Shown: positions 37,927 through 50,386, counted from the first letter of the stretch. The stretch: 64,000 bases of DNA from Cristatella mucedo (GCA_009760855.2 WPIO01000030.1:2473001-2537000); one strand, 5' to 3'. Made by a program: numbers and translations. Notes: generated from the letters alone by a model not told the origin.

Positions 37927-38232
37927 ATCGTCAGAACATCCCCTGACCTGACCACATTTAAAAGGAACTTAAAACACACCTATTTAGGACAGCATTTAGT
38001 GGGTCCCTGTGATTCGTCCTTCATGTGCTTATGCGTGCTGACACTGTGCATGCTGCCACTAACCACATTTGCATGCTGACCCTGTGCATGTCACCCCTAA
38101 CCATGTTATTATTTTGTTTGTTTTTCAAGCATGATTTTACTTGCCATTCAAGTGCATTTCCATTTGCAGCAAATGTAAAGCGCCTAGAAAGAGATTAAGT
38201 TCTCTGAGGGCGCTTTATTAAGTAAATTATTA
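37927..38232 (+). mobile_element. LINE family A 3' end, 5'-truncated
   Basis: It starts in the RTSPDLTTFKRNL codons and contains the C-terminus, 3' UTR, stem-loop (38176-38215) and a short ATTATTATA tail. Confidence 0.85.
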
Positions 38233-38840
38233 TACACTGCGATACACTGGGATACAGCTGCCAGTTACATACAAAAGCGTCCTGTGGTTAATTTGTGAGT
38301 TCCCGTTTTAGATAACACTTCCGCATTCATTCAACATATTCTATTAAATTTCACCTAAGAATTTTAGTGCTACGGCCTTATATGGCCAGTCATTAGCTGC
38401 ATTTTTTAATTGGAATGCAGCTGCCACTTGCACTGTTGGCGTCACCTAACTGGAGTTTCTATAAAATTGTATCAAAGAGTGCTCTTAGTGTACAAATCAA
38501 ACTATTAATGGCATAGCTCAAGCTTGCTCTTATTCAATTTCCTCCAAGGGCTAGGCCCAGCGAGCAACCCTGCTTACTTGAAATATAATACTGCCATCAC
38601 TTTCTCAGTAGGTGCTGCACAGCCATGGTTCTAGTTCCACATTGTAGAAACAGTGCTTCAAGTTTACAACTGGATTCCATACCGTTTGCATTTGTGTTAT
38701 AATGCAATGGCCGCCGATGGCCGCCCCACCTCTATATTTTCGAGCTGGTATACAGTTGCTACTAGGACAAAGACCTTCACCTACATGCAGTGGTGAACTG
38801 ACATTACAGAGAACAGTGTAACGAATATACCTGTGAATTC
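38233..38840. other. Unassigned spacer
   Basis: No gene, exon or recognised repeat is visible. Confidence 0.4.
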
Positions 38841-39720
38841 CATACTACTATTTTGGTCTCATCAAGCCCTCCATCGCGTCAAATTCTCTAAACACTTTTG
38901 CAGCATGTATTGACAAAAATCGCACAAGGATGGCAGCAATCTTCCTTAAATTGAATGATGATGAAACCAGCTTACTAGCTACGTTTAAACCAAGTGCGAC
39001 TCGGACAATTGTCTAGGCTAACGCTCAAAGTCGGCTTTTTTATTTAGGTTGAATTTTAAATTTTAAATTTAGGTTAAATTTGTACGAAATCTAGGCTTCA
39101 TTTTCGTAAGTGACAGTTCATTAAGCGACAAAATCAGCTCCACGGTCTAGTCTGCCTACGTTCAGCCATGAAGCATTGTTAAAATTTGAGCTTGTTTACA
39201 CAGGGATGCTAAATCTAAATTGGTTCATGTATTTGTGAATACCCGTCTTGACTTCTGTAACTCACTTCTTGCTGGTCTAATGGCAAGTGCAGTCAGGCCC
39301 TTACAGCTGGTGTGAAACTCTGCTGCTTGGCTTGTACATCGTAGGCGTAGCAGTTGTCACATCTAACCACTTTTCGCCGACTTGCACTAGCTCCCAGTCA
39401 AGCAAGCATCGAATTCAAGGTTTGGTCACTCACTTTTTGGTCCCCTTATTCTTCGGCTCCAGTCTACTTATCAGATCTACTGCCCCACTATAATAAGTAT
39501 CGTAATACATGCTTTTCGGAATTTAACCGTTTACCTATCCTTCGTACAAACATTGAACATCTTTGGAGACCGTGGCTTTATTTCGTTTGCTCCTAAAGCC
39601 TGAAACTCACTACCGACTTGTGTGACATCTCCCGACTGGACCGCATTTAAAAGAGAAACTAGATATACATATATTGGTCAAAGCATTTAGTGAGTCACTG
39701 CGACTCGTTCTTAAGGGGCT
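38841..39720 (+). mobile_element. Decayed LINE family A copy
   Basis: Recognisable plus-strand blocks in order are: SNSLNTFAACIDKN-like codons near 38880-38915, FLKLNDDETSLLA near 38943-38980, [18 protein letters not shown] near 39225-39280, and frames 39287-39493 and 39354-39596 (APVYLSDLLPHYNKYRNTCF). There is an AT-rich duplication near 39045-39075. The RT is not intact. Confidence 0.68.
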
Positions 39721-40379
39721 TTTCGTAGGTGCCGGCAAATTTTGATGTAATGCTTATGGTTTCCTGACACCAATTTTGACCACCAAAAGTTGGAAGCCAA
39801 ACGAATCCAAGCACATGTAAGCACAAATCCCAGATTACGACATGAAAATGATCAGCAAAGAAAGCCGCTGAGTGCCACACTAAAGAAACTAGACAGCAGT
39901 TTGCATACGATAAATTCTACAGCAGAAAGAGATGAAAGATGAAGGATGCCCGGGAGCTTAATTTAGTTAAAGCTCTGCAAGCGCCTCACTTACAGCAAGG
40001 CTGAAAACTGAAAGAGACTGAGTGCTATATTTGAACACTTGTCGATCCAGAATGTATCATGGATTACTTTCTCGACAACAGGCCGGAATCAACAGCTAGG
40101 CTGGTTTTAAAACAAATTCAGCGGATTTTCGGGCCAAAATTGCAAGGTATAAATGCAGTATACCTCGACTGTTTCAAGGGCATAAGCTATCGTCTACCTA
40201 ACTTCCTAATTCTGCCTTGGCTTAATTGTATCGATTCAACTGCTAGAAATCCGCAAGTGCCAAAAGGCGCGAAATAAGTCCCAACTTGTAAAGCTCTTTT
40301 TTAATCTAAATTGCGTCCCAGCAGACTATGCATCTTACGCCTCCCCCTACGACTTTAATAATCTAGTTGTTCCTTTAAA
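39721..40379. other. Unassigned between two decayed LINE pieces
   Basis: The 72-codon plus-strand frame at 40059-40277 has no clear match. It may be worn LINE sequence. Confidence 0.3.
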
Positions 40380-40560
40380 CAGCGCCAAATCCTTTGGAGA
40401 TCGTGCATTTAGTTCATTTGCTTCTGAAAGGCATGACATTATTTTCAACTGCCATTGTCACATCGCTTAACACGATCACACTTGAAAAAGGATCACAACG
40501 CACCTTTTTCTCGAGGTTTTCAATCGATCCTTTTAGGCTGTCATTTAAGTGTTTATTCTT
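40380..40560 (+). mobile_element. Decayed LINE family A C-terminal fragment
   Basis: AAATCCTTTGGAGATCGTGC matches the KSFGDRAFSS codons of the intact copies. Worn FKRNLKTHLF-like and TAF-like codons follow to about 40550. Confidence 0.62.
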
Positions 40561-42188
40561 GCTAAAGGTTTTCCTTTATCATCAATCATTATAACACGAT
40601 TAAAATAAAGCATATTTAAAGAGCTTTCAGTTGTATGCAGTTCCTTTAGGTTGCAATAAAAATGGTTAGATACGATTTCATTCTACTTGTTTCTCATCTA
40701 AGCTTGACGCCACACTTTTAATTACCCATGGATTATCTCCTCTCTTGCAACGATTTAAAATCCACCTGAGTAGAGATTTAGCTGTCTTAACATGCCAAAC
40801 AAATAATTTGTTATTATAATTAGTTTAAATGATAATATTTGGAACTAAAAAAAAATTAATTACATGGACTATCAAAACATCTTTCGTAAAACTCTGATTT
40901 AGCTTTAGAGTAGTCGGTGTGATCAATTTTTAATGCATTGTAAATGGCAAATTGCTTCGCTTTTAAACACGCGTAGTGCTCAAGCCATTTTTGTGGAGTG
41001 AGCTGCTAGATAATAGAATGTTAATTTTTTAAATTGCGGTAAACAGATAATGCTAACAATTGCCCCATACTCTATGGATTCGCGTAACTGCACAGACATT
41101 TGAAATTAATTATCTTGGCAATCAACAAAATTTCACAAGATCTGTAATCACTGAGCTTACAAAAATTCTGGATTTAATCAACTTTATGATATGTGTAACG
41201 GTAAAAGTCAGACTTATCAGCAAAACTCACCATTAATACCCATCGGTCGTAAAACGAGCAGAATGTGAAATCGACTCGTAATAAACAAATACCACGAGAG
41301 CTTGTTCCACTGAGTCATCCTTTTTTTAACTTGTTAATTTTTAAAACACAATGAAGGCAGTCTGAAATAAAAAGCCTAATTTAGGGCAACATAAACTTAT
41401 TAAATTACTCTTGTATCTAATGCTAAGTACAAACAGGTTTTCAAAATTGATTCTCGCTATTGCATTCGAACTCAAATTGCAAAGTTTTTACTGCTTTGAC
41501 AACTCCTTGAACCAAAAAGTGATCGTATTGCAGGCATTCAATTTTCATGGCTACCCTCAATTGGGCCGTTTTATAAGAAAAATAGTTATTTTCATTTTCA
41601 GAAGCACAATTCAATTTCAAAGCAGTCAATCAGGTTAGCGTTGCTGTATCACAACTAGCGAGGAGAGTTAGTGCCATTGTAAATGGGAGAATTAGAGAAT
41701 TCGTTAGTATAACTAGCTTACGTTCTAGCTGGAGACCGGGCCTTGTTACAACCACACGTTTCTTATTTTGGAGTAGGAAGGCCCCTCCGGTACCCCTGCT
41801 TAATTTATTGCGATACATAGCTGGAAATTCCTGGACTAACGTCACTGCTTCACATTAACCATGCCATTTAGGGCCTAAAAATCTGAGTTTTCAAGCTATA
41901 AAGCACAACAAGCAAGCCAGTGCGGTTATCTGATTTTAATAGGCTATAATGGATTACCTGATAGCTCACTCACACTAACAACCTGAGGTGCTGCAATGTC
42001 AACACCTTACTTCTGAGCGAAGGCATAGACATATAGTCTATATTTAAATACGTTTCAAAATGTATGTTGTGATATTTAAAATCTGCTTTTGTAAGCTGTC
42101 AGGTTTTGCCTGCACTTGTGGTGTCCCTGGTGGTTACCGAAAGCAACAATGGTGTTCAATGCAACAATCATCAGCGAGCTTGCATAAG
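40561..42188. other. Unassigned, no gene seen
   Basis: Short overlapping frames on both strands at 41411-41845 have no recognisable motifs. Confidence 0.35.
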
Positions 42189-42276
42189 CGGTTTTTGTTC
42201 TACTATATAATCCTATATAACTATATAATCTATATAATATAATCCGGTTTTTGTTCTACTATGTAATCCTATATAA
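42189..42276. repeat. Tandem duplication with a 56-bp period
   Basis: CGGTTTTTGTTCTACTAT at 42189 recurs at 42245, each followed by TAATCCTATATAA. An AT-rich linker lies between the two units, which differ at one base. Confidence 0.9.
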
Positions 42277-42767
42277 TTGCTTGTTTGATACACTAAACGA
42301 GTGTATTGCCTTGGCCACGCTATTCCTTCGTGCACACTGTCACGCATTTGAGTTATAATTGATTGCTAAATTTTTCCCAAATTACGAGCATTTGAAAATC
42401 GCCAAAAAGATTAATCCGATGTCGCCAACCCACACACCCGTGGTCATCATGTTTCCGCTATGTGGGCTGGTATAGATTAGTTTGTAAGAACAAATCAAAC
42501 TTATAGCAATTCCCTCTCAATTGAAAATTCTTCATTTCTATCTGATTGTACAGGCCTGATGAAATGGCAACTTCCAGGTCACGTCTTTAGCTACTTTACT
42601 TTGCTATATGTATTATAACCGATACGTTATCAGCCTGATTAAAATATTGTATCAGTAAATAAACAGTTTCATACAAAATCTTTTGTGAATTTGCATTTAA
42701 ATTATGTTAGTTCAGGAAAATTGGCGCTTTCTGTTAGCTGTGCATTATTGCTGATATGTGGAGTAGA
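42277..42767. other. Unassigned spacer
   Basis: Nothing recognisable is seen here. Confidence 0.35.
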
Positions 42768-42985
42768 AGCAGCTTATGCCGTGATGGCACACTGGGTTTG
42801 GCGGTTGCTTTCATGACCTCGGTCCCGAAGTCGTGGGTTCGATTCCTGTGGAGGGCGATCCTTTATCGTCACTGCAAGCGGTGTGATAGCCATAAAAGCT
42901 CTTCTGTCGCTATACAAAAAGAGGCTGTTAAGCAGCTAGGATTTATTTTATTTATTTATTTTATTTTATTTATTTATATTCTCGC
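42768..42985 (+). mobile_element. tRNA-derived SINE S1
   Basis: The head GCCGTGATGGCACACTGGG, the B-box GGGTTCGATTCC, the body TTTATCGTCACTGCAAGCGG and GCTGTTAAGCAGCTAGG are followed by an (ATTT)n tail to about 42976. The order is the same as in the other S1 copies. Confidence 0.82.
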
Positions 42986-43249
42986 CTAATGAAACCAAGC
43001 ACTACTAGCTTTTTTGTCCCTTGAAGAATTCTCTTCGAAAATCGAAGTTTTTACGAACATCTTTTGCAGAAACCGATACAGCTAAGACCTGTTTAAAGCA
43101 TAGCTGTTTATTTTATGACAAAGCGCGTAGGAAATTGCATGCCTCTAGATGTCTGAACGCTTACTGCTTATGGCTGACTCAATACAGGCGGCCTTCCCCA
43201 CCATGCACCGGCCGCTGCTGTACTTTAACCGACTTTAATTAACATGTTT

Positions 43250-44845
43250 GTTAGGTATGATCATGGTGTCATCGTTGAACTATCGCCATCCAAATGCAAT
43301 CCTAGATGCGGTCGCAGTTAACTTGATCCGTGGTTTGGGTTTATCTAAACGAAGGCCGTGCCATAGAAACCCTCTGTGGCCGAAAGTTCAGTTCTTTAGG
43401 TATTTTAAACATTGTCTCGTGCCGCCCTGAGCGATCTCCCTCAAGGGCTGCTGTGAATCATTCTGACTTAGTGGTCATCATGCATGCATACTACAACCTC
43501 GGTGGCCAATCCCTATGCTTGACTTTGGTATGCTCGGTAAATTTGCAACAAGCTCCTGATAATATATGACATGATTATTGTCAACAACCTGGACCTGTTC
43601 GCCGTGACCGAGACCTCGCTGAAGCGGTTTAGGCTCGTGGCCCTAACCTCCTAAACGCGACAAGCTTATCATTCTTGCATACCCCAAAATTAATCAAAAC
43701 TGATCGATTCACCATTGTCGCGCATTATTCCCTCAACTTGAAAACTGGAACTTCCGAAGAAACTTGGAACTGTTTACAGTTCCCTCGAAGCAGTCTCTTG
43801 AATCTGTTGTTCTGGGTTCATACGACTATAAAGCTGAAATTTGTGGCTGTAGTCTATTTCCCTAGGTATCAAGTCCTAATTCATCTTAAGTTTCTTTGAT
43901 CACACTCCTATTCTTTGTGTAATAAATTGGCCTTTAATTATTATTTTGGATTTCAGTATTCCATTTCATAATCTCCTTTAGCGGTGCATTTTGTGAACTT
44001 AGTGACTTAATTTCTCTTGTGGCTTTTGTGCACGCCCTTAGCCACATTGAGGGTCACACACTAGATCTAATTCTCTCCTACAACAGCATACTATCATTCC
44101 CTATTATTACCAAATTTTGCTTATCTATTCTCATTCAGATCGTGTGTGGTCTACAGTTGGAGCGTTCCTCCTAATCTAAAGCCACCTGTCAATAACAAAA
44201 CCAAGACCCTTGACTTCCACGATGTCCGCACGAAAATAATTTATTTTCCCTTCTCAATTCTCCTTCTGACCTGTTCTCAACGGTATCGACGCCACAACAC
44301 GAGGCTGAAATGCTCCATGAGTTTGCAGCTCTAACTAAGCGCACTGGAGACGGTATATTGTTTACCACAGGCAATAAACTGGCCTGGTCTACCAAGCCCA
44401 AGGTTGAGAAAGGATACAAAAGATCCTGACTGACTGCCTGTCTACAAGCATACGAGGATCCTGAAGGTCATACCAATCCATTCTGACAACGGCTAACTCT
44501 GGCTTCTTTTGAAACTTGGTGAATTGCTAATGCACAATCTAAAAATGCTGACTTCGAAAATCAAACATCTCTTAAACCACTCCAAGGTCAGCTCTTCAGC
44601 AACTAATCCTTATGGAAATCTAGTTGATTGCTTCTGTAGCTTCTTTATCAGCAGACAAGATCAGAATCTGTCAACGACCCTATGCAGCTTTTGTCCAGTA
44701 TTCCAGCTGCCATTCCTATCAAAGACAATGGAACGAGTTGTGGTGGATCAGATGACTGATGATGCAACCGCAAGCTCGAACTCTCTTCCATATATGCTTA
44801 GCGAAAACGAATACGTTGCTTCTTTTAAATATCATCTTTGATCGG
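43250..44845 (+). mobile_element. LINE family A-like 5' half with decayed endonuclease
   Basis: This is the only place where the apurinic-endonuclease half of a LINE is visible. Plus-strand blocks in order are: a nuclease N-terminal strand ending NNLDLFAVTETSLK (about 43577-43620), the later VHALSHIEGHTLDLILSYN block (about 44030-44090) and the linker (44509-44841, MHNLKMLTSKIKHLLNHSKV). A jump into RT (QLPFLSKTMERVVVDQM) follows and then the copy ends. Multiple frame breaks mean no functional protein. Confidence 0.68.
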
Positions 44846-45176
44846 TCTGTTGAGGTCAGATTTCACTTCTTCCTAGTAAACCTCCAAGTTTTTTTAGTTT
44901 GTGCTTTATGTGAATAAACAAGTGCGATTCACTGGACGTTACTAGCATGTGGCCTCACAACACTGTGGTAATGATTGTGTTTATGTTGGCCCTCGAAGGA
45001 TGACATAAGTAGGACTTTCGTTGTCTTGGGCATGCTTGGCACCGAGTATGTCGCTAACCCTAGGTTAATGGATTCTGTCGCAGTAAGTTATAAAGCGCCT
45101 GGTAAGAGAATAGGTGCCCTTACCGTGGTGTATAAACGAGGCTGTTTTTGTTGTCATCATTATTCCTATTAAATAT
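44846..45176. other. Unassigned, with a possible LINE 3' hairpin remnant
   Basis: TTATAAAGCGCCTGG near 45089-45103 followed by GTGCCCTTACCGTGGTG resembles the GCGCCTGGAAAG...GGTGCTATAC element at 61090-61130. It may be the 3' end of a third LINE subfamily. Confidence 0.3.
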
Positions 45177-45325
45177 AAAATAAATAATTCATTTGTAAAG
45201 TGCCCTAAGAGAACTTAATCTATATTCAGGCGCTTCACATATGCCTCGAGCCCACGACTTCGGCGAGACCTTAGCCAGGTCGAGCACCTTAAACACTGGG
45301 CCAAACCATATTGGTCTCGCTTGAA
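45177..45325 (-). mobile_element. SINE S2
   Basis: Antisense order: tail AATTCATTTGTAAAG, a worn hairpin (AGTGCCCTAAGAGAACTTAA...AGGCGCTTCACATATGCC), and a tRNA-like head with CTCGAGCCCACGAC and GGTCGAGCACCTTAAAC, ending at the conserved CCAAACCA near 45310. Confidence 0.75.
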
Positions 45326-45479
45326 TGACCCTCTGATGGACTTAATTGTATCAACCCTTTGCAATGATTTTGCATTACTAAGACACGGCTGAATACGCTT
45401 CTGCTCAAATCAGTTATGTTGACTTCTTCTTGAACTTGGCTTAATGTGTCCAATGTCAGGTGAGTAGAAAGAGATTAAG

Positions 45480-45590
45480 GGGTATTTAATTAATATAATA
45501 TATAATATAAAATTTAATAAATAATTTAATAATAATATTTAATATTTTAATTTAATAGGGATATTAATTAATTAATAACTAGGGGCTCTA
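45480..45590. repeat. AT-only low-complexity tract
   Basis: Over 100 bp of AATT and ATATT words with almost no G or C. Confidence 0.85.
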
Positions 45591-46617
45591 TAAAAATGTA
45601 CTGCTGGTATTGCGTGTTTGGCGTTCTTTCCTGAGCAGCATTTAGTGCACATATGAAATACCCAGTTCTTCTAAAAGTTGGCCCTTAAACTATTCTGTAG
45701 CGCTTATGCATCTTGGTCTACGTATGAACCTTACGTGATTGTCACTTCTTGTCCGTGCTTGATATATTGTAAGTAATCATTTTTTTTATTTCTGAGAGTT
45801 GACCCTCTTAATATACTATGTGAACCACTTTTCACCTTCATTTTTGATAAGTTACTCATGAATTTACATCTTGATTGTCACTTACGAACAAAATAGTCTA
45901 CTTTGGTCTTCAAATTCAATCCACACCGTATATAATGAGATTCATTACCGGGTAAGAATTGATTACATAATAGCAGGTTTCTGATTAAGATGTCTAGCAT
46001 GAAGCCCAGGGTTTAGCGTTATGTAATCCTAATAGTTCACCTGTATAGTCACACGTGTTGGTTAGATATTTCTCTAAAAATAATAAGTACATTTTTTAAA
46101 TATCTTAAATGAATTAATGAGCTTTCTTCACCCATTACCATACTGCTACTCTCTTGACGACAATCAAATGAAAAATCGTTCCTACGATACGGTAAACAGC
46201 CAAAGCTGCTAGTTGTGAACCTGTGCCTAATTAACCATCACCGGCCAAAAGATTTATAAGTGACCGTTAATCGAGTTTTCAAACCCTCAAACTCTAGATC
46301 CGGAAATCACAGCTTACCAGCAGGAGATATTTTGGGGTCAGCTCAACACTAAATTCTAAGTAATAATGAAGCACCTACAATGGCAGCCAGACTGGCTGAG
46401 CCAGTAGACTAACGCAGCCCATGGGTGAGACTGATTTTTATTAGCTTCGCCTTAAAACTGGAGGTCACAGGATTGTTTACAGATTGCATACACTCTGTCA
46501 TAAGACCAGATTGTAGCTCATTAATCAAACAGTGCACTAGTGAACTAAGTATTCTAGTAGCAGTAGTATTCGGCTTATTACTCCTCGCACACTGCCAAGG
46601 CAACAGATTCGCCTAGT
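45591..46617. other. Unassigned, no gene seen
   Basis: Short frames near 46409-46616 on both strands overlap each other and carry no motif. GAAGCACCT..ATGGCAGCCAG at about 46369-46391 recurs at about 55671-55692, hinting at an unnamed repeat. Confidence 0.35.
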
Positions 46618-48858
46618 TATAATAATAATAATAACAATAATAATATTGCACTTGACAAAATGCCCTCGGAGAACACAATCTTTTTCTCGGCGCTTTACAT
46701 TTCCTGCAAAGGTAAATGCAATTGAATGGTGAATAATATCATACTTGATAAACGAACAAGATTATTAGCATGGTTGGGGTGACATGCACAGCGTCAGCAT
46801 GCAAATGTGGTTAGTGGCAGCATGCACATTGTCAGCACGCATAAGCACAAACAGGACGAATCACATGGACCCACTAAATGCTGTCCTAAATAGGTTTCAT
46901 TTTAAGTTCTTTTTAAATGTGATCAAGTCAGGGGATGTTCTGCCGCAATTCGGGAGGGAGTTCCAGGCTTTGGGAGCATACGAACTAAATGTATGGTCTC
47001 CAAAGGATTCGAGGTTTGTACGAGGTATTGGTTGACAGTTGGATTCCGAAAAGCAGGTGGTACAATGCTTGGCCTGGTGGGGGAGTAGTTTGACATATAG
47101 GCTGGAGCCAATCAATGAAGTGACATAAAAGTGAGCAACAAAACCTTGAAGTCAATCCGTTCCTTGACTGGTAGCAAGTGCAGGTCGGCGCGAAGTTGTG
47201 TGATGTGGCAACTGCGATGCTCACGACAGACAAGCCTAGCTGCAGAGTTTTGTGACAGCTGCAATCACCTGATCGCACTTGGCGGCAGGCAAGTAAGCAG
47301 CGAGTTTCAGAAGTCGAGACAGGATGTCAGAAATGCATGGGCCAACTTGGACGTGGTATCCTTTTCTAAAAGAGCCCGCCTTTTAGAAATGTTATGTAAG
47401 TAAAAGTAGGCAGATTTGACTCTGGAGCTGATGTGGTCGTCTAACGAGAGGTCACTTTGGAACATGACACCTAGATTTCGAGCTTATGCAACAGGAGACA
47501 AGCTGGCAGAGCCAGTTTTGATCATCAGCCTTTCCAATATCTGAACCACACTGGTTTTGCCCATAACTAGTAAGTGAGTTTCGTCATCATTTAGTTTTAG
47601 AAAATTCGCTGCCATCAATGTACGGATGTCATCAATACATGCATCGAGTTGAGAGAATTCGAGGTGCTCGAAGGCTGGGAGGGATCAAAGCAAAGGTACA
47701 ACTGAGTGTAATCCACATGGAAGTGAAAGCTTATATTGTGCTTTGCAATCACATCAGCAAGAGGGAGAGTATAACCCGTGAAAAGAGCCGGACCTAGCAT
47801 GGAGCCCTGAGGTACCCCATATTTCAGAGATTCCTCGGCTGATCTTTGTCCATCCACGTCAATAATCTGGAGTCTGCCACTGAGATATGACCCGAACCAT
47901 TGCAGAGCAGTGCCAGTGATGCCCAAGCGAGATGAGAGGCGCTCTAGAAGAACTTTGTGATCGATAGTATCAAAGCTGCCGAAAGATCGAGCAGAACAAG
48001 CAGTGAACTCTACCTATGTCTGCATTCCTAAGTAAATCGTTGTACACCCTAAGCAATGCTGATTCTGTTGAGTGATTAGCTCTAAAACCAGACTGGAACT
48101 TACTAGCAAGGTTTGAAGCTTCAATAATGAGTTCAGCTGGTCTGCCACGACTCGTTCCAGTGTCTTTGATAGGATTGGTCGAAAGAAGACTGGGCAGTAG
48201 TTGCTCAAGTTCTCTTTGTCTAGTTTCGCTTTCTTGAGAAGTGGCCTCACTACAGCTTTTTTGGAAGGTGCTGGGACATGACCTGAGGCCAATAACATAT
48301 TAATGATGTTAGTCATGCATTGAAGCAGCAGGTCAATGCAACGTAGGAGCAGGATAGTAGGAATGGAGTCCAAAGGACTTGTTGTCTTCTTTGATTGGGA
48401 TATGAACTTCAGGACAAGATCACTAGTGACCTGCTTAAATGTAGACATTGAGGTGCAGTCAGGAATCAGGGAACAGCATTCTATGGGGAGGTTGTCATCG
48501 AAGGGATGGATTTCCTGATCTTGTCCATCTTCTTCACAAAGAATCGAAAAAAGCGATCGGCTAGATCATCACAAGGATAATTCATTTATAATTCATTTAT
48601 ATAGCGCCGCAAGAGAACTTAATCTCTATTCAGGCGCTTCACATATGCCTTGGGGCTCGAGCCCACGACCTCAGTCAGGGCGAGCACCTTAACCGCTAGA
48701 CCAAACCAGCTCGGCATCATTAGGTAATGAGCTAATCTGGGAGTGGTTGAGGAGATGGTTGATCGTCGATATCAGCATTTTTGGATTGTGCACCTGTGAT
48801 TCTAGTTTCTTTTTAAATGATGACCAGTCAGGAGATATCGTGACGAAATTCGGGATTT
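46618..48858 (-). mobile_element. LINE family A copy of a catalytically dead subgroup, with nested S2
   Basis: It is the longest minus-strand family A copy: (AAT)n tail, worn hairpin (46650-46700), 3' UTR, thumb, then the RT core. The frame 47615-47926 holds [19 protein letters not shown], a YGVPQGSM box and FHFHVDYTQLY. The YxDD box has become HVDY, losing the last catalytic Asp. A short deletion then shifts the frame after NSLNS. The RT N-terminus lies in 48014-48448 (SQSKKTTSPLDSIPTILL). S2 is inserted at 48579-48713. At 48807-48858 a small extra piece of family A C-terminal sequence abuts the 5' end. Confidence 0.86.
48579..48713 (-). mobile_element. SINE S2, youngest-looking copy, nested in LINE A
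   Basis: Antisense: a duplicated tail (ATTCATTTATA twice), hairpin GCGCCGCAAGAGAACTTAAT..AGGCGCTTCAC, linker CATATGCC, B-box-like GGGGCTCGAGCCCACGACC, A-box side GAGCACCTTAACCGCTAGACC, and the end CAAACCAGCTCGGC. The interrupted LINE sequence (CTAGATCATCACAAGGAT / TTAGGTAATGAGCTAATC) is continuous in the related copy at 37170-37215. Confidence 0.87.
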
Positions 48859-49215
48859 TCAGACTTAAGCAGCTTAGCCAAAAGACTTCATTTCACAAAA
48901 CAAAGAGAAAGTGGGGAGCATAGCAGAGTCAGGAGAGCAGTTGAGGTAGTGAATAACATGAAAGTAGCAGCTCAGGACTGCTGGAAAGGATGTGTAACAG
49001 TCGGCAGCAGGAGAGTAGTTTTCGTTGCCTAAGAATTTAGGAAGCAAATTTCCCAGTCTAGGACCAGCAGAGCAAAAGCTTCTGTCGCCAACCTTAAGCA
49101 GAGGAATGGAATAGCTAATGTTTTGCCCGTGTTTGGACCTGAGAGCACGAGGAGGCTGAAACTGGCGAAGCAGTTCAGCTAACTATGGAGGAGCAAAGCC
49201 GCGGTAAGCCTGTGG
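48859..49215 (-). mobile_element. LINE family B 3' fragment, copy B8
   Basis: It aligns with 1480-1810: CCAAAAGACTTCAT, CAAAGAGAAAGTGGGGAGC, GCAGCTCAGGACTGCTG, GTCGGCAGCAGGAGAGTAGTT, and GAGCACGAGGAGGCTGAAACTG. It is one of the better-preserved 3' ends of the family. Confidence 0.72.
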
Positions 49216-50221
49216 TAGACGACTTCTTGCTGGTGGCTCTGGCGATGCCAACGCTTGCACAAAACTGGCCATCCCATGGAGAGTGGTGGCCCGATGACTC
49301 TGTGTCAGTCTAAGCTAGCCTTGGCAAGAGCTCTCAGGAGCTTGTAGGCAGGCTAGGCAGCCATGCCCACTTGCTCGCGAGCAGATGAGAGCCCTGTATG
49401 ACACCATTATCACAGTGCCTCGGTCTTTTGAGACTTCGTGCACGGTCATCGGCGCAATGTTTGCTGCTGCCGCCTGCACTTCTAGCAAGGATGGGCTCTT
49501 CCGAGTGATTGCCCTGCATCGTGGCTGGAAGCAGCTGTTGCAGCCACTCTGTTGTGGCCTGGGAGCCGGTGTGCACTGAGCGTAGCCCGGAAGCTGAAAC
49601 GGCTTGGGGCAAATACAGGGAGAGGGTGCCTGAGCCAACATCGACGATCATCACGTGCCGTTGGTTGACGTGGGGGTGCCTGCGCTCGGTGGCTATCTGT
49701 GCACGTTTGTGCTATCGGATCCCTTTACGTTCGTGAAAGCTCGTGCTGGTAGCTCGTGTGCGTCGGCGAGAGCTTGCCTCATGCACGTGTGCGCTCGAAA
49801 GTGGTGCCTGCGTGTGCTCACGATATTACCCATTTCTTAGCCTACACAGACAAGCTCTAACAATGCAGTGAATCAGTGAATTGGCAGAAGCAGGTTGCCA
49901 GCGATGCACTTGGGTGCCATTAGATTTTGCTTCTGTCGCAATCGGGCACTTGCAATAGCAGCCTTATGTGTCAGAAGCTCGATTTTAGCAGTTAAGACCG
50001 GCTAGACATATCCTTTCCTCGTCGGCAGTATGTACTCAGTGATGGCTGCGATATCTCATTTGTGTGCAGTCGTCCAAGACTCTGGCTGCCCCATATCTGA
50101 CATTCCTTTCTGATTGCCCAGCTACGTTGGCACACACACACGAGCGTGCACGCAAACACGTTCACACTCATCGGTAAATGGTCGTACACTCATGCACACG
50201 TTGGCATCTGAACATATACAG
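49216..50221. other. GC- and CpG-richer island, unassigned
   Basis: This kilobase is visibly richer in G+C and CpG than its surroundings. Several frames of 60-108 codons overlap on both strands (for example 49315-49641 and 49334-49654 minus, 49385-49579 plus). None has a recognisable motif, and simultaneous openness in many frames is expected of GC-rich DNA. It ends in an alternating CA/CG-rich stretch near 50130-50200. It could be a promoter-like island, a foreign repeat or a gene fragment. Confidence 0.35.
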
Positions 50222-50386
50222 CCCTGGTTTGGCCCAAGGGTTTAGATACTAGCCTTTGATGACCGAGGTCAAGGCACTTACCTTTGACGACGAAGTCGTT
50301 GGATCGACCCCTGCGGCGTATATGAAGCACATGGGTTGATTCAGTTCTCTTAAAGCGCTATACAGATACATTATGTTATATTTACT
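50222..50386 (+). mobile_element. SINE S2, diverged plus-strand copy
   Basis: GGTTTGGCCCAAGGGTTTAG corresponds to the S2 head. GTCGTTGGATCGACCCC holds the B-box, and GTATATGAAGC matches the linker. Only the right half of the hairpin remains (GTTCTCTTAAAGCGCTATAC). Confidence 0.62.

Noticed and set aside
46984-47403. Overlapping frames such as LTGSxCRSARS on the opposite strand of LINE A, repeated at many copies
   Set aside because: They recur wherever family A occurs because they are the antisense or shifted reading of the conserved RT C-terminal region, not a second gene.
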